Shown: in pieces, positions 43,362 to 52,116 of the stretch | Layout: every line of letters begins with the position of its first letter | Numbering within the stretch: position 1 is the first letter of the stretch | NCBI RefSeq assembly: GCF_009826935.1 | Contig: NZ_WUMN01000002.1 | Span: 248,001-312,000, forward strand | Direction: 5' to 3' | DNA from: Flavobacterium sp. Sd200 | GTDB lineage: Bacteria > Bacteroidota > Bacteroidia > Flavobacteriales > Flavobacteriaceae | Length of the DNA: 64,000 nucleotides | Translations under genes and position numbers: made by a program | The notes under the pieces: model-generated | What the model was told of the DNA's origin: nothing | The model's database searches: none | The model's input: the letters and a program-made list of their open reading frames with translations, nothing else

Positions 43362-45326
43362 ATGAAACTTATAAAATTTGCAGCCCTGTTACTTTTTACA
43401 GGATTTTATGCCCAGGCACAAAAATATGAACTTGGCGAAGTAACTATTGCTGAGCTTGAAGAAAAATCACACCCTCTCGAACCTTCGGCAGGAGCTGCTA
43501 TATTATACAGCAAGGCTTATACACGAATGGTATATTCTCAAAATTCGGGTTTTGACCCCATTACCGAAGTAGAGATGAAGATAAAAATTTACTCTAAAGA
43601 GGGTTATGAGTGGGCTAATAAAGCCATAGCTTTCTATAGTTCCGATTCGGAAAGGGAAAGTGTTAGTATATCTAAGGCCGTAACCTACAACCTTGTGGAT
43701 GGTGCCATTAAAAAAACAAAACTTAAAAGCGATGGTGAGTTTACCGAAACCGTAAACAAATACTGGAAACAGAAAAAGATAATGATGCCCGATGTAAAAG
43801 AAGGCTCTATTATAGAGTATGCATACACTATACGTTCGCCTTTTGTGAGTACGCTGCCTGAGTGGAGGTTTCAAGAAAGCATCCCTGTAAATCACTCTGA
43901 GTTTACTACACGCATTCCTGATTATTACACCTATAATGTAAACTTCAGGGGGTTTCATGCTCCAAAAATAGTAAAGACCACCGGAAACGGTGTTTTTAAT
44001 TCATTGCAAAGTAGTAAAGAAACCTACAAAGAAAACATTATTGCTTACTCGCTCGACAAGCTCCCGTCTATGAAAGACGAGCATTATGTAAATAACATAG
44101 ACAACTATACTGCCGGTATTGAGCATGAGCTTGCCATGACCATGTTTCCTAACACCATGACAAAATCATACTCTATCAGTTGGGAAGATGTTACCAAGAC
44201 TATTTATGAGTTTGACAGCTTTGGTGATGAGCTTAAAAAAACAGGTTATTTTGAGAATGATGTTAAAGCGCTACTTGCCGGGGCAGTAAATCCTGCAGAG
44301 AAAACGACCATACTGTTCAATTATGTAAAAAACCGTATGAACTGGAACAAGTTTACGGGCTATAGCTGCGATGCAGGGGTTAAAAAAGCCTATACAGACA
44401 AAGTGGGCAACGTTGCCGAAATTAACCTTATGCTTACTGCCATGCTGCGCTATGCCGGACTTAATGCCAACCCGGTACTTGTTAGTACACGTAACAACAA
44501 AATAGCACTTTTCCCCGCACGTACGGCCTTTAACTATGTTATTGCCGCAGTAGAAATAGACGGTAAGAATATATTGCTCGATGCTTCCACAAAATGGTCT
44601 CAGCCCAACATACTGCCCGTTCGCGCTATAAACTGGCACGGACGACTTATCAGGAAAGACGGTACATCGGCAGATATTGAGCTTACACCACAAAGTATAT
44701 CTAAAGAGGTTATAAACATGATCGCTACTTTAGATAAAGACGGCAAGGTAAGCGGCAAGGCACGCGACCAGTATTTTGATTATAACGCCTACATGTTTAG
44801 GGAAAACTATACCGGATACAGCCAGGAAAGCTATCTGGAGAAACTGGAAAAACATTTTAAAGGCATCGAAATTAACGATTACAAAATATCTAACGACAAA
44901 GAGGCCGACAAGCCCCTTATGGAAGAATACAACTTTACGCACAGCAGTGTTGCCGATGTTATTGGCGACAAAATGTATGTAAACCCAATGCTGTTCATGT
45001 CGCAAACCGAAAACCCTTTTAAACAGGAAACAAGGGAGTATCCGGTAGATTTTATATTTCCGCACCAGGATAAATATACCATTGGTATTAACGTTCCGGA
45101 AGGTTATACTATAGAATCGATACCTCAGCCATTAAATATTGCTATGGAAGACAACCTTGGAAGTTTTAAATACAACCTTGTATCTAACGGAAAGACTATT
45201 CAGGTAGCGGTAACGGTAGATTTTAATGCCGCAAGCGTTGGCGCAGACCATTATGCCACCCTAAAAAGCTTTTACCAAAAAGTAATAGAAAAGCAAAACG
45301 AGAAGATTGTACTTAAAAGGATGTAG
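43362..45326 (+). CDS. DUF3857/transglutaminase-like secreted protein, catalytic Cys absent (paralogue 3)
   Basis: 654 aa. Signal peptide 1-19 (KLIKFAALLLFTGFYAQA). Very close to paralogue 2 (for example both have DNYTAxxxHELxxTxxPN and EINLMLTAMLR), again with GNVAEINL instead of a Cys-containing GDCK loop. Paralogues 2 and 3 thus arose by duplication after loss of the nucleophile. 27 bp after the preceding stop. Its TAG at 45324 is directly abutted in frame by the truncated RHS fragment. Confidence 0.88.
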   Translation: MKLIKFAALLLFTGFYAQAQKYELGEVTIAELEEKSHPLEPSAGAAILYSKAYTRMVYSQNSGFDPITEVEMKIKIYSKEGYEWANKAIAFYSSDSERESVSISKAVTYNLVDGAIKKTKLKSDGEFTETVNKYWKQKKIMMPDVKEGSIIEYAYTIRSPFVSTLPEWRFQESIPVNHSEFTTRIPDYYTYNVNFRGFHAPKIVKTTGNGVFNSLQSSKETYKENIIAYSLDKLPSMKDEHYVNNIDNYTAGIEHELAMTMFPNTMTKSYSISWEDVTKTIYEFDSFGDELKKTGYFENDVKALLAGAVNPAEKTTILFNYVKNRMNWNKFTGYSCDAGVKKAYTDKVGNVAEINLMLTAMLRYAGLNANPVLVSTRNNKIALFPARTAFNYVIAAVEIDGKNILLDASTKWSQPNILPVRAINWHGRLIRKDGTSADIELTPQSISKEVINMIATLDKDGKVSGKARDQYFDYNAYMFRENYTGYSQESYLEKLEKHFKGIEINDYKISNDKEADKPLMEEYNFTHSSVADVIGDKMYVNPMLFMSQTENPFKQETREYPVDFIFPHQDKYTIGINVPEGYTIESIPQPLNIAMEDNLGSFKYNLVSNGKTIQVAVTVDFNAASVGADHYATLKSFYQKVIEKQNEKIVLKRM

Positions 45327-45551
45327 TGTTGTAAGTACAACGGCAAGGAGCTGCAGGACGAGCTGGGGCTTAATATGTATGACTATGGCTGGTGTGATTA
45401 TGACCCTGCAATCGGACGTTTTAATAAACTGGATAGGTTTAGTGAAAAATATCACAGCATGACACCGTATGGTTACGGAGGAAATAATCCTGTTTTAATA
45501 AGAGACATTCAGGGTGATAGCTTATGGATTTCGTTGGGTACAGAAGGGTGA
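45327..45551 (+). pseudogene. RHS repeat-associated core domain, 5'-truncated fragment
   Basis: Translated from 45333 it reads KYNGKELQDELGLNMYDYGW, DYDPAIGRFNKLDRFSEKY and TPYGYGGNNPVLIRDIQGD, the end of the RHS core that precedes variable toxin C-termini. There is no start: it begins right after the TAG of the DUF3857 gene. A TGA at 45549 separates it from the toxin module, which continues in the same frame. It is the junction needed for recombination with a complete rhs gene elsewhere. Confidence 0.9.
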
Positions 45552-45572
45552 GCTTTCTACGAAAATGGTAAA

Positions 45573-46211
45573 TTGTTTTCAAAAGATAGTGATGGAAAGT
45601 TTTCTGAGTATAAAGGTAAAATGGCCAGATTAGATAAGAATGGGAATGTAAAACACTATCGAGGGGATGTCGGTGGAATTGTTAATGCTCTAAGCGATTT
45701 ACAAAACGGTTCACAGTTTGCTAATGACATAATAACTAGATTACAGAGTTCAGAAAACAATTTTAACTTTATAGTCGAAAATAAAGAAGTCAATAGGGTT
45801 CAAGTTGATTTGGGGCTTGGCAATGGCAGAACGGGCATTTTAAATAATAATGCTTATGCTTTTCAAGTTATAGAACAAGGAAAGAATGTCGTCAGCTATT
45901 CCCCATTTAATAATATAGGAAGTGGAGGTGATATTATTTGGAATCCTAAAACTGGAATAATAGGTTTAGGGCATGAATTAGGGCATGCGTACGATGCTAA
46001 TTTTGGCATGTTAGATTCCAGAAGAATTTCAATTAATGGGGGTACCGAAGAGATAAGAGAAGTAAGAGGAGTCTACTATGAAAACAGGATAAGACAAGAT
46101 TTGGACAAGCGATTACGACCAAATTACAGTGGCCCAAGTCTATTAGATGGAAATAAAAATCCAATATATTATCAAGGAATTTTACCAACAATTATGCTTT
46201 TAGGAAAATGA
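45573..46211 (+). CDS. M91-like zinc metallopeptidase toxin module of an orphan RHS cassette
   Basis: 212 aa counted from the TTG at 45573; the same frame is open from 45552 after the TGA. The first ~45 residues (FSKDSDGKFSEYKGKMARLD) are the variable junction. IIGLGHELGHAYDANFG carries the HExxH zinc site (His134, Glu135, His138) and is followed by EEIREVRGVYYENRIRQDLDKRLRPNY. This combination is the pattern of peptidase family M91 (NleD/HopH1-like 'effector protein' domain, PF14891) found in polymorphic toxins. Lacking its own start and core, it is probably silent unless recombined or read through. Confidence 0.8.
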   Translation: MFSKDSDGKFSEYKGKMARLDKNGNVKHYRGDVGGIVNALSDLQNGSQFANDIITRLQSSENNFNFIVENKEVNRVQVDLGLGNGRTGILNNNAYAFQVIEQGKNVVSYSPFNNIGSGGDIIWNPKTGIIGLGHELGHAYDANFGMLDSRRISINGGTEEIREVRGVYYENRIRQDLDKRLRPNYSGPSLLDGNKNPIYYQGILPTIMLLGK

Positions 46212-46684
46212 AAAAAAATGTGATGTTAATAATGCTCGGGCTTTTGTTTCTTAGATGTTCTTCTACAATCAATGAAAGAAAAATATTTAAAGAACGGCTC
46301 AATTTCACTAATTGTCTGTTAGAAGAGAAATCATATAATTACATCGACGTTAAATTGTCAAAAGGCTACTCAATCAAGAAGATAAATACAGAAGGGTTTT
46401 GTGAATATAGATTTATCTATAGAGATAGTTCCGTATTTTATCTGTCAAGTAACATCTACAGAGGGTCAAGATTGAATTATGACAATCTTATGTCGATTGG
46501 AGTTAATGGCTATAATCAACGAAAAACTATTTCATCCGACACAATTAAAAATGAAGGAATTAATAATAAACTTTATTGGTCAGAATATATACTTGGTGAT
46601 TTTGTGGTAGGTTATGCCGGTGTAAAGGGGGAAAGGAAGAGTGAATTTAAGGGAATGGTTAATAATGTGAAATTATTAAAATAG
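46208..46684 (+). CDS. Candidate immunity protein to the M91-like toxin (lipoprotein)
   Basis: 158 aa. MKKNVMLIMLGLLFLRC looks like a lipoprotein signal peptide, though the residue before Cys (Arg) is atypical. The rest is a small alpha/beta-looking domain with no named family. Its ATG overlaps the toxin stop (46208-46211), the usual toxin-immunity arrangement, and it is AT-rich like the toxin. A periplasmic immunity protein would protect against a toxin acting in the envelope; assignment is by context only. Confidence 0.6.
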   Translation: MKKNVMLIMLGLLFLRCSSTINERKIFKERLNFTNCLLEEKSYNYIDVKLSKGYSIKKINTEGFCEYRFIYRDSSVFYLSSNIYRGSRLNYDNLMSIGVNGYNQRKTISSDTIKNEGINNKLYWSEYILGDFVVGYAGVKGERKSEFKGMVNNVKLLK

Positions 46685-46920
46685 GATAGCGTTGACATAA
46701 TTGCCTAACTCGATGTGGTAATGTTTCAGATTAGGCGTTTTCATATAATATAGCTTTATAGTCTGAATAAAATAGAAATAACATATGAAGCATCAGTAAT
46801 AAAAAGTGCTAGTATCAGAAAAAATCGATAAGCTATTCAAGTTTCATTTTTTTCAAGGGAGGAGCTGTGACCATTATTCCAACTGTAGTACTATTATTCC
46901 TAAACTTAAATAAAGACGTT

Positions 46921-47376
46921 ATGAAAGTAGAGTTTAAAGTAATTACTGAATCCGATTTTAATAAAATGGATTCAGAATTGATTTTCAATACAGAACGTCC
47001 AAGATGCCATGGAATAATTTTTAATAAGGAAATCTCCTTTAAATTTGCATGGCAAAGTGACTTAATTATTCCGGAAATAAATGAGATCTCAGAAAATGTT
47101 TATTGTCTTGGCATAGATTTGAATTTTGCCATAATTGATTTTAAAAGTAATCTCATTATTTCAAACTTACTATTAGACCATTTCTTTTATGGCTCGAAAG
47201 TATATGAAGATTTCCTGTATGTTATTACAGAGCTTTCAATTATTAAAATTGAATTGGTAACATTCAGGTTAATCGAGACGTTTCACCTACCTGATATTTT
47301 TAAAGGAATAGTATTTGGTAAGAACATTGTAGAAGTGAAATGTTGGAACGATGAAATTGTTTACTTCAATATATAG
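46921..47376 (+). CDS. Second small protein of the toxin island, possible immunity protein
   Basis: 151 aa from the ATG at 46921 (MKVEFKVITESDFNKMDSEL); an in-frame ATG/GTG-like start at 46867 would add 18 hydrophobic residues. Cytosolic-looking, beta-rich, with ISENVYCLGIDLNFAIIDFKSNLII and YEDFLYVITELSIIKIELVTFRLIE, which resemble WD/beta-propeller-like immunity proteins of Bacteroidota only in general character. 236 bp after the first candidate. Presumably an orphan immunity gene left by an earlier toxin exchange. Confidence 0.5.
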   Translation: MKVEFKVITESDFNKMDSELIFNTERPRCHGIIFNKEISFKFAWQSDLIIPEINEISENVYCLGIDLNFAIIDFKSNLIISNLLLDHFFYGSKVYEDFLYVITELSIIKIELVTFRLIETFHLPDIFKGIVFGKNIVEVKCWNDEIVYFNI

Positions 47377-47602
47377 CAAATAATAAGAAAATAGTTTTCC
47401 CTTTTTGTAATATTTCACACTATATATATCATAAAGCAATGCAATTAAACCGCTTAAACAACAGAATAAATTTCATATTAATAAGCTATTTTTCGTGTTC
47501 TTAACAGCACGACAAAGCCTTTCTTTTAAAGAAACCTTTAACCCTGTTATTTTTTTGGCGTATCTTTTGATGACTCTATAACATCACATTAACCAATGCT
47601 TT

Positions 47603-48802
47603 ATGAAACATGTATTACCTAAAATTTGCCTTATTGTTTTTCTGTTAGGTTCGTTTGCTATAAATGCCCAAAATATTTTTAGTGCTAATTTGGGTGGGGC
47701 TGTTCAGCAAAAATATTTTACCACAATCCCTTACAAAGAGGTTAAAAGCAAAGTAATAGTAGAATGCTTTATAAATAACAAGCCCTATAAATTTATTGTA
47801 GACACCGGGGCTGCCACAACCATTACGCCTGCTTTATATAAAGAACTTAACCCCGAAATTATAAACCGTGTGCCTGTTAGCGACCAAAGCGGAAAAATAG
47901 ACAGCCTGCAAATTGTATCGCTGCAAAACTTTAAACTTGGCGATGTTACTTTTAACGGTATTCCCGCCATGGTAATTAAAGGAGAACAAATGGTATTTGA
48001 CTGTTTTAAGGTAGATGGGCTTATAGGCAGCAACATGCTTCGCAACAGTGCTGTGCAGTTTAACTCACAAACACACATGTTAACCATTACCGACCTGCCC
48101 AAACAACTCGACCTTAAAAACAAGTTTTCTCAAAAAATGGTTACCGACCCAGTACAGAGCAACCCGTTTATAACCATAAAAATTATTAACGGCAAAACAA
48201 CAGGTACCGACCAATTGCTTTTTGACAGCGGCATGGACAGTTTTTACGACTTGTCTTACAAAGGTTTTAAAGAGGTGTTTGCTACTATTAGCCTTTTAAA
48301 ATTTGAGGCACAGGCCATTGGAAGCTATTCCCTTGGCATGCACGGATTATCTGAAGAAGAAGAGAGTTACAGGCTGCTTGCCCCTCAGATAGAAATAAAC
48401 GACTATGCCTTTAATAATGTAACCACCGTTACCACGCACGGAAACTCATCGCGCATTGGGGCAAATCTTTTTAAATATGGCATTGTAACGGTAGATTACA
48501 TAAATAAGAAATTCTATTTTGAGCCTTTTAAGAAAGAAGCTACAGATCTTGCCGAAAAAAGCTGGCCGTTTATACCCACTGCCAAAGACGGTAAAGTGGT
48601 TGTTGGCCTTGTGTGGGACAAAGCCTGGGCAGGCAAAATAAACCAGGACGATATTATTGTTTCTTTTGATGGTAAAACCTACGAAAATACCGATGTGTGC
48701 GAGGTAATGACCAGCAACCACAAATCTCAAAACAATAAGGCTACCCTTGTTCTTAAAGACGCAAAAACAGGTTCAGTTAAACAATATGAAATTGCGCGGT
48801 AA
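47603..48802 (+). CDS. Secreted aspartyl protease-like protein with C-terminal PDZ domain
   Basis: 399 aa. Signal peptide 1-22 (LIVFLLGSFAINAQ). Retropepsin-like fold, two lobes: FIVDTGAATTITPALYKEL holds DTG at ~66-68, DGLIGSNMLRNSAVQFN follows; second lobe QLLFDSGMDSFYDLS has DSG, then GANLFKYGIVTVDY. C-terminal ~320-399 is a PDZ-like domain (VGLVWDKAWAGKINQDDIIVSFDGKTYENTDVCEVM). Active as a single-chain pepsin-like retropepsin. Function in envelope proteolysis is inferred. Confidence 0.85.
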   Translation: MKHVLPKICLIVFLLGSFAINAQNIFSANLGGAVQQKYFTTIPYKEVKSKVIVECFINNKPYKFIVDTGAATTITPALYKELNPEIINRVPVSDQSGKIDSLQIVSLQNFKLGDVTFNGIPAMVIKGEQMVFDCFKVDGLIGSNMLRNSAVQFNSQTHMLTITDLPKQLDLKNKFSQKMVTDPVQSNPFITIKIINGKTTGTDQLLFDSGMDSFYDLSYKGFKEVFATISLLKFEAQAIGSYSLGMHGLSEEEESYRLLAPQIEINDYAFNNVTTVTTHGNSSRIGANLFKYGIVTVDYINKKFYFEPFKKEATDLAEKSWPFIPTAKDGKVVVGLVWDKAWAGKINQDDIIVSFDGKTYENTDVCEVMTSNHKSQNNKATLVLKDAKTGSVKQYEIAR

Positions 48803-48946
48803 ATTTTAGTTTATTACAGTAAGGTTCTCAAAGAATACACAAAGGAGCAAAAAGATTTTCATAGTCTCATTTATTGTTCGAACGGACTATCTTTCTTTAT
48901 TAGCTTGCTGGTATTCTAAAAAAACTATCCTTATCTTTACACTTTG
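48803..48946. other. Leader region upstream of the TPP riboswitch with a repeat fragment and -7 element
   Basis: CAAAGAATACACAAAGGAGCA (48829-48848) is a CACAAAG-type repeat fragment. TATCTTTA at 48932-48939 is a -7-like element (7 of 8) for the thiamine operon. Confidence 0.55.
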
Positions 48947-49026
48947 GCTTTAGGGGTATTCTGAAAAGAATTGAGAGAGTCCCTTTGAACCTGACGCGGT
49001 TGATACCGCCGTAGGGAAAAGCAGTA
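48947..49026 (+). ncRNA. TPP (thiamine pyrophosphate) riboswitch, THI element
   Basis: The conserved order is present: TAGGGGTATTCTG, then TTGAGAGAGTCCCTTTGAACCTGACGCGGTTGATACCGCCGTAGGGAA. CCCTTTGAACCTGA and the CGGTTGATACCG helix followed by GTAGGGAA are diagnostic. It lies 70 bp before thiM. The expression platform is not clear: a CTCCTTTTTACAGGAG stem at ~49046-49061 may sequester the region before the start; no T-run terminator is seen. Confidence 0.95.
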
Positions 49027-49096
49027 AGGATGCATCATTCCTATTCTCCTTTTTACAGGAGGCTCTATAGCCATATTTACCTAAACCTAAAAAAAT

Positions 49097-49903
49097 ATGA
49101 AAGAGTCTCTTTGGCAATCTGTAGTTGCTGTAAAAAACAATTCTCCCTTAGTTCATAATATCACCAACTATGTGGTAATGAACAATACCGCCAATGCGCT
49201 TTTGGCAGCAGGTGCATCGCCCATAATGGCTCATGCACATTCCGAAGTTGAAGACATGGTGGCACTATGCAGTGCAACAGTAATAAACATTGGCACATTA
49301 GACGACTACTGGGTGCAAAGCATGCTGCTGGCCGCAAAAAAAGCACACGCCCTTGGTAAACCCTGGGTGCTCGACCCTGTGGGTGCCGGAGCAACCGCCT
49401 ACCGCAACGAAACTGTTGCAGCTCTTTTACAATACAAACCAACCGTTATTAGAGGTAATGCATCTGAAATTATGGCACTTGCCCGGGTAAGCCAAACCAA
49501 GACCAAAGGTGTAGACAGCGTGCACCAAAGCACCGAAGCCGTTGCAGCAGCACAATGGCTAAGCACTACTTTTGGCAGCGTGGTGTGCGTAAGTGGCGAG
49601 ACCGATGTTGTAGTATTATGCAATAAACAAATACATATAAAAAACGGGCACGCGCTTATGCAAAAAGTAACAGGACTGGGCTGTAGCGCTACGGCTCTTG
49701 TGGCTGCCTTTGTAGGCAACGATCCTGAAAATGCATTGCATGCCACTGCTGCTGCCATGGCACTGCTCGGCATTGCAGGGCAACTGGCACATCAGCAAAG
49801 CGCCGGACCGGGAACACTGCAACTGCAACTTTTAGACAAACTTTACAACATTACACAAGACGAATTTTACAACATCGTTAACGCACAGGTTTATAATGAT
49901 TAA
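49097..49903 (+). CDS. thiM: Hydroxyethylthiazole kinase
   Basis: 268 aa ribokinase-fold trimeric kinase that phosphorylates HET for thiamine salvage. Motifs: VHNITNYVVMNNTANALLAAGASPIMAHA (thiazole site), VLDPVGAGATAYRNE, VIRGNASEIMAL and the anion-hole GLGCSATALVAAF with the conserved Cys/Asp region (VTGLGCS, catalytic Cys). First gene after the TPP riboswitch; overlaps thiE by 8 bp. Confidence 0.96.
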   Translation: MKESLWQSVVAVKNNSPLVHNITNYVVMNNTANALLAAGASPIMAHAHSEVEDMVALCSATVINIGTLDDYWVQSMLLAAKKAHALGKPWVLDPVGAGATAYRNETVAALLQYKPTVIRGNASEIMALARVSQTKTKGVDSVHQSTEAVAAAQWLSTTFGSVVCVSGETDVVVLCNKQIHIKNGHALMQKVTGLGCSATALVAAFVGNDPENALHATAAAMALLGIAGQLAHQQSAGPGTLQLQLLDKLYNITQDEFYNIVNAQVYND

Positions 49904-50531
49904 TGATTTTCCGTACCGTTTATATCTGGTGGCAGGAGAAGCAGACTGCATGGGTAGAGACATTTTATGGGTAGCCGAAGAAGCAGTTAAAGGTGGTGTA
50001 CAATTAGTGCAACTGCGCGAAAAGCATAAAACTACAGCAGCTTTTGCCCAAACAGCCTTTAGGCTTAAAGAAATGCTTGACAAATACAATGTTCCTTTAA
50101 TTATAAACGACAATGTAGATGTGGCTGTAAACTGTGGTGCTGCCGGGGTTCATGTAGGAAATTCGGACATGCCGCCATCGGGAGTCATACAACAGTGGCC
50201 TCAGTGCGGCATGCTGGGCTATTCTATAGAATATTTAGAGCAACTCAACAGCATCGAAATGCATTATGCAACCCATTTAGGCATTAGCCCTATTTTTAAC
50301 ACCCCAACAAAAAATGATACTGTTACAGAATGGGGACTTGAAGGGCTCAAAAAAATAAGGATCCTTACCAACAAACCGCTGGTGGCCATTGGCAGCATGA
50401 ACGCAGCAAATGCACACAATGTTATAAAAGCCGGGGCAGACTGTATTGCAGTAGTATCGGCAATATGTGCAGCACAGCATCCGGCAAAAGCCGCAGAAAA
50501 AATTCGCAATAACATAGAAAACGCATTATGA
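49896..50531 (+). CDS. thiE: Thiamine-phosphate synthase
   Basis: 211 aa TIM barrel joining HMP-PP and HET-P to thiamine phosphate. YLVAGEADCMGRD, VQLVQLREKHKTTAAF (QLR motif), IINDNVDVAVNCGAAGVHVGNSDMPP, YLGISPIFNTPTK-like GISPIFNTPTKND and AIGSMNAANAHNVIKAGADCIAVVSAI are typical. Slightly divergent from the E. coli protein in the first motif, with GNS in place of GQxD. Overlaps thiD by 4 bp. Confidence 0.94.
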   Translation: MINDFPYRLYLVAGEADCMGRDILWVAEEAVKGGVQLVQLREKHKTTAAFAQTAFRLKEMLDKYNVPLIINDNVDVAVNCGAAGVHVGNSDMPPSGVIQQWPQCGMLGYSIEYLEQLNSIEMHYATHLGISPIFNTPTKNDTVTEWGLEGLKKIRILTNKPLVAIGSMNAANAHNVIKAGADCIAVVSAICAAQHPAKAAEKIRNNIENAL

Positions 50532-51361
50532 AAAAGTACACCTATCCGGCCATGCTTACCATAGCAGGGTCTGACTCCGGTGGCGGGGCAGGCATACAGG
50601 CCGATATTAAAACCTTTGCTGCACTGGGCTGTTATGGCATGAGTGCTGTTACGGCACTTACAGCACAAAACACACTTGGCGTAAGCGGCATACACAGCAT
50701 TCCGCCTGATTTTGTAAAAGCGCAGCTAGATGCGGTGTTGACAGATATTAAACCACACGCCATAAAAATAGGCATGGTGCACAGCCCTGAACTTGTTGGT
50801 GTTATTGCATCGGCTTTAAAACAATATCCTGATATTCCTGTCATACTCGACCCCGTTATGGTAGCCACAAGCGGTGACCGGCTTATTGCACAGGAAACCG
50901 TTGCAGAGCTGGTATCTCAACTGTTTCCGCTTACCACGCTTATAACTCCTAACCTTGATGAGGCTTCTTTGCTTTGGGGAATGCCAATTACTACAGTAGA
51001 CCAAATGCACACGGCAGGGCAGGAAATTATGCAACAAGGGTGCAATGCGCTTTTACTTAAGGGAGGACACCTGCAACAACAGGAGCTTACTACATTATTA
51101 TTTACAGAAAATGGTAAGGTTACCGCTTTTACCTCAAACAAAATAGAGACCAAAAACATGCACGGCTCGGGCTGCACACTGTCATCGGCCATAGCAGCAT
51201 ACATTGCGCGCGGAGAAGATTTGCATAATGCCGTAGCCCTTGCACAAAAATATGTACACAATGCCATTTATAATGGTAAAGACGTAGTTACCGGCAAAGG
51301 CCATGGCCCATTAAATCATTTTTATAACCCAGAAAAAACCATACAACATGAAATGGAGTGA
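50528..51361 (+). CDS. thiD: Bifunctional hydroxymethylpyrimidine / phosphomethylpyrimidine kinase
   Basis: 277 aa ribokinase-like. LTIAGSDSGGGAGIQADIKTFAALGCYGMSAVTALTAQNT is the full HMP-binding start; ILDPVMVATSGDRLI, LITPNLDEASLLWG, LLLKGGH, MHGSGCTLSSAIAAY (catalytic Cys/anion hole, Cys in GSGC). Makes HMP-P and HMP-PP for ThiE. Overlaps tenA by 14 bp. Confidence 0.96.
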   Translation: MKKYTYPAMLTIAGSDSGGGAGIQADIKTFAALGCYGMSAVTALTAQNTLGVSGIHSIPPDFVKAQLDAVLTDIKPHAIKIGMVHSPELVGVIASALKQYPDIPVILDPVMVATSGDRLIAQETVAELVSQLFPLTTLITPNLDEASLLWGMPITTVDQMHTAGQEIMQQGCNALLLKGGHLQQQELTTLLFTENGKVTAFTSNKIETKNMHGSGCTLSSAIAAYIARGEDLHNAVALAQKYVHNAIYNGKDVVTGKGHGPLNHFYNPEKTIQHEME

Positions 51362-51998
51362 AACCACATGGCAGCAAGCCACACCCATATACAATAACAT
51401 AACCGCCATGCCTTTTATACAGGAGCTGGCTGCCGGAACGCTGCACTTAGATAAGTTTAAATTCTACATGCAGCAGGACGCACATTATCTGGAATATTTT
51501 GCCCGTACGCTTGCAGTTATTGGTGCTAAAATAAATAATGTAGAGGCCATGCTCGATTTTATACGCTTTGCCGAGGGTGCCGTTGTAGTAGAACGCGCCT
51601 TGCACGATGGCTACTTTAAAGAGTATAACATAACGCAACGTGCAGCAATATCGCCCACCTGCCATCATTATGTGCATTTTATGCAAAGTATGGCCTATGG
51701 CGCAAATGTAGCTGTTGCAATGGCCGCAGTACTACCCTGTTTTTGGATTTATAGGGAAGTAGGGAATTATATCGTTCAAATTCAGAATACAAACAATAAC
51801 CCCTATACAAATTGGATCGCCACCTATGCCGGAGAAGATTTTAATACTATAGTAAACCGTGCGATCGACCTGTGCGATGCAGCAGCTTTAGAGGCGACAA
51901 AAGAACAGCAAAAGGCAATGACTGCGGCTTTTTTAACCGCGTCGAGACTGGAATTTGCTTTTTGGGATAGTGCCTATAAAGTGGAAGAATGGTGGTAG
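51348..51998 (+). CDS. tenA: Aminopyrimidine aminohydrolase / thiaminase II
   Basis: 216 aa all-helical TenA family enzyme that hydrolyses degraded thiamine pyrimidine (formylaminopyrimidine route) to HMP for re-use. FKFYMQQDAHYLEYFARTLAVIGAK, EGAVVVERALHDGY, SPTCHHYVHFMQSMAYG and the active-site Cys in AVLPCFWIYREVG, ending ASRLEFAFWDSAYKVEEWW. Fits the salvage-only content of the operon: no thiC, thiG or thiS here. Confidence 0.95.
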   Translation: MKWSETTWQQATPIYNNITAMPFIQELAAGTLHLDKFKFYMQQDAHYLEYFARTLAVIGAKINNVEAMLDFIRFAEGAVVVERALHDGYFKEYNITQRAAISPTCHHYVHFMQSMAYGANVAVAMAAVLPCFWIYREVGNYIVQIQNTNNNPYTNWIATYAGEDFNTIVNRAIDLCDAAALEATKEQQKAMTAAFLTASRLEFAFWDSAYKVEEWW

Positions 51999-52116
51999 AA
52001 ATGTAGTTCGTCCGTCGTTTTGTGAAATATAACCGAATGTTAATCTATTCTTTGCCCATTTGGCAGGAAATATAGTACATTGCGATACACTTTTACAAAT
52101 CAAAGTTTATTGTCTC

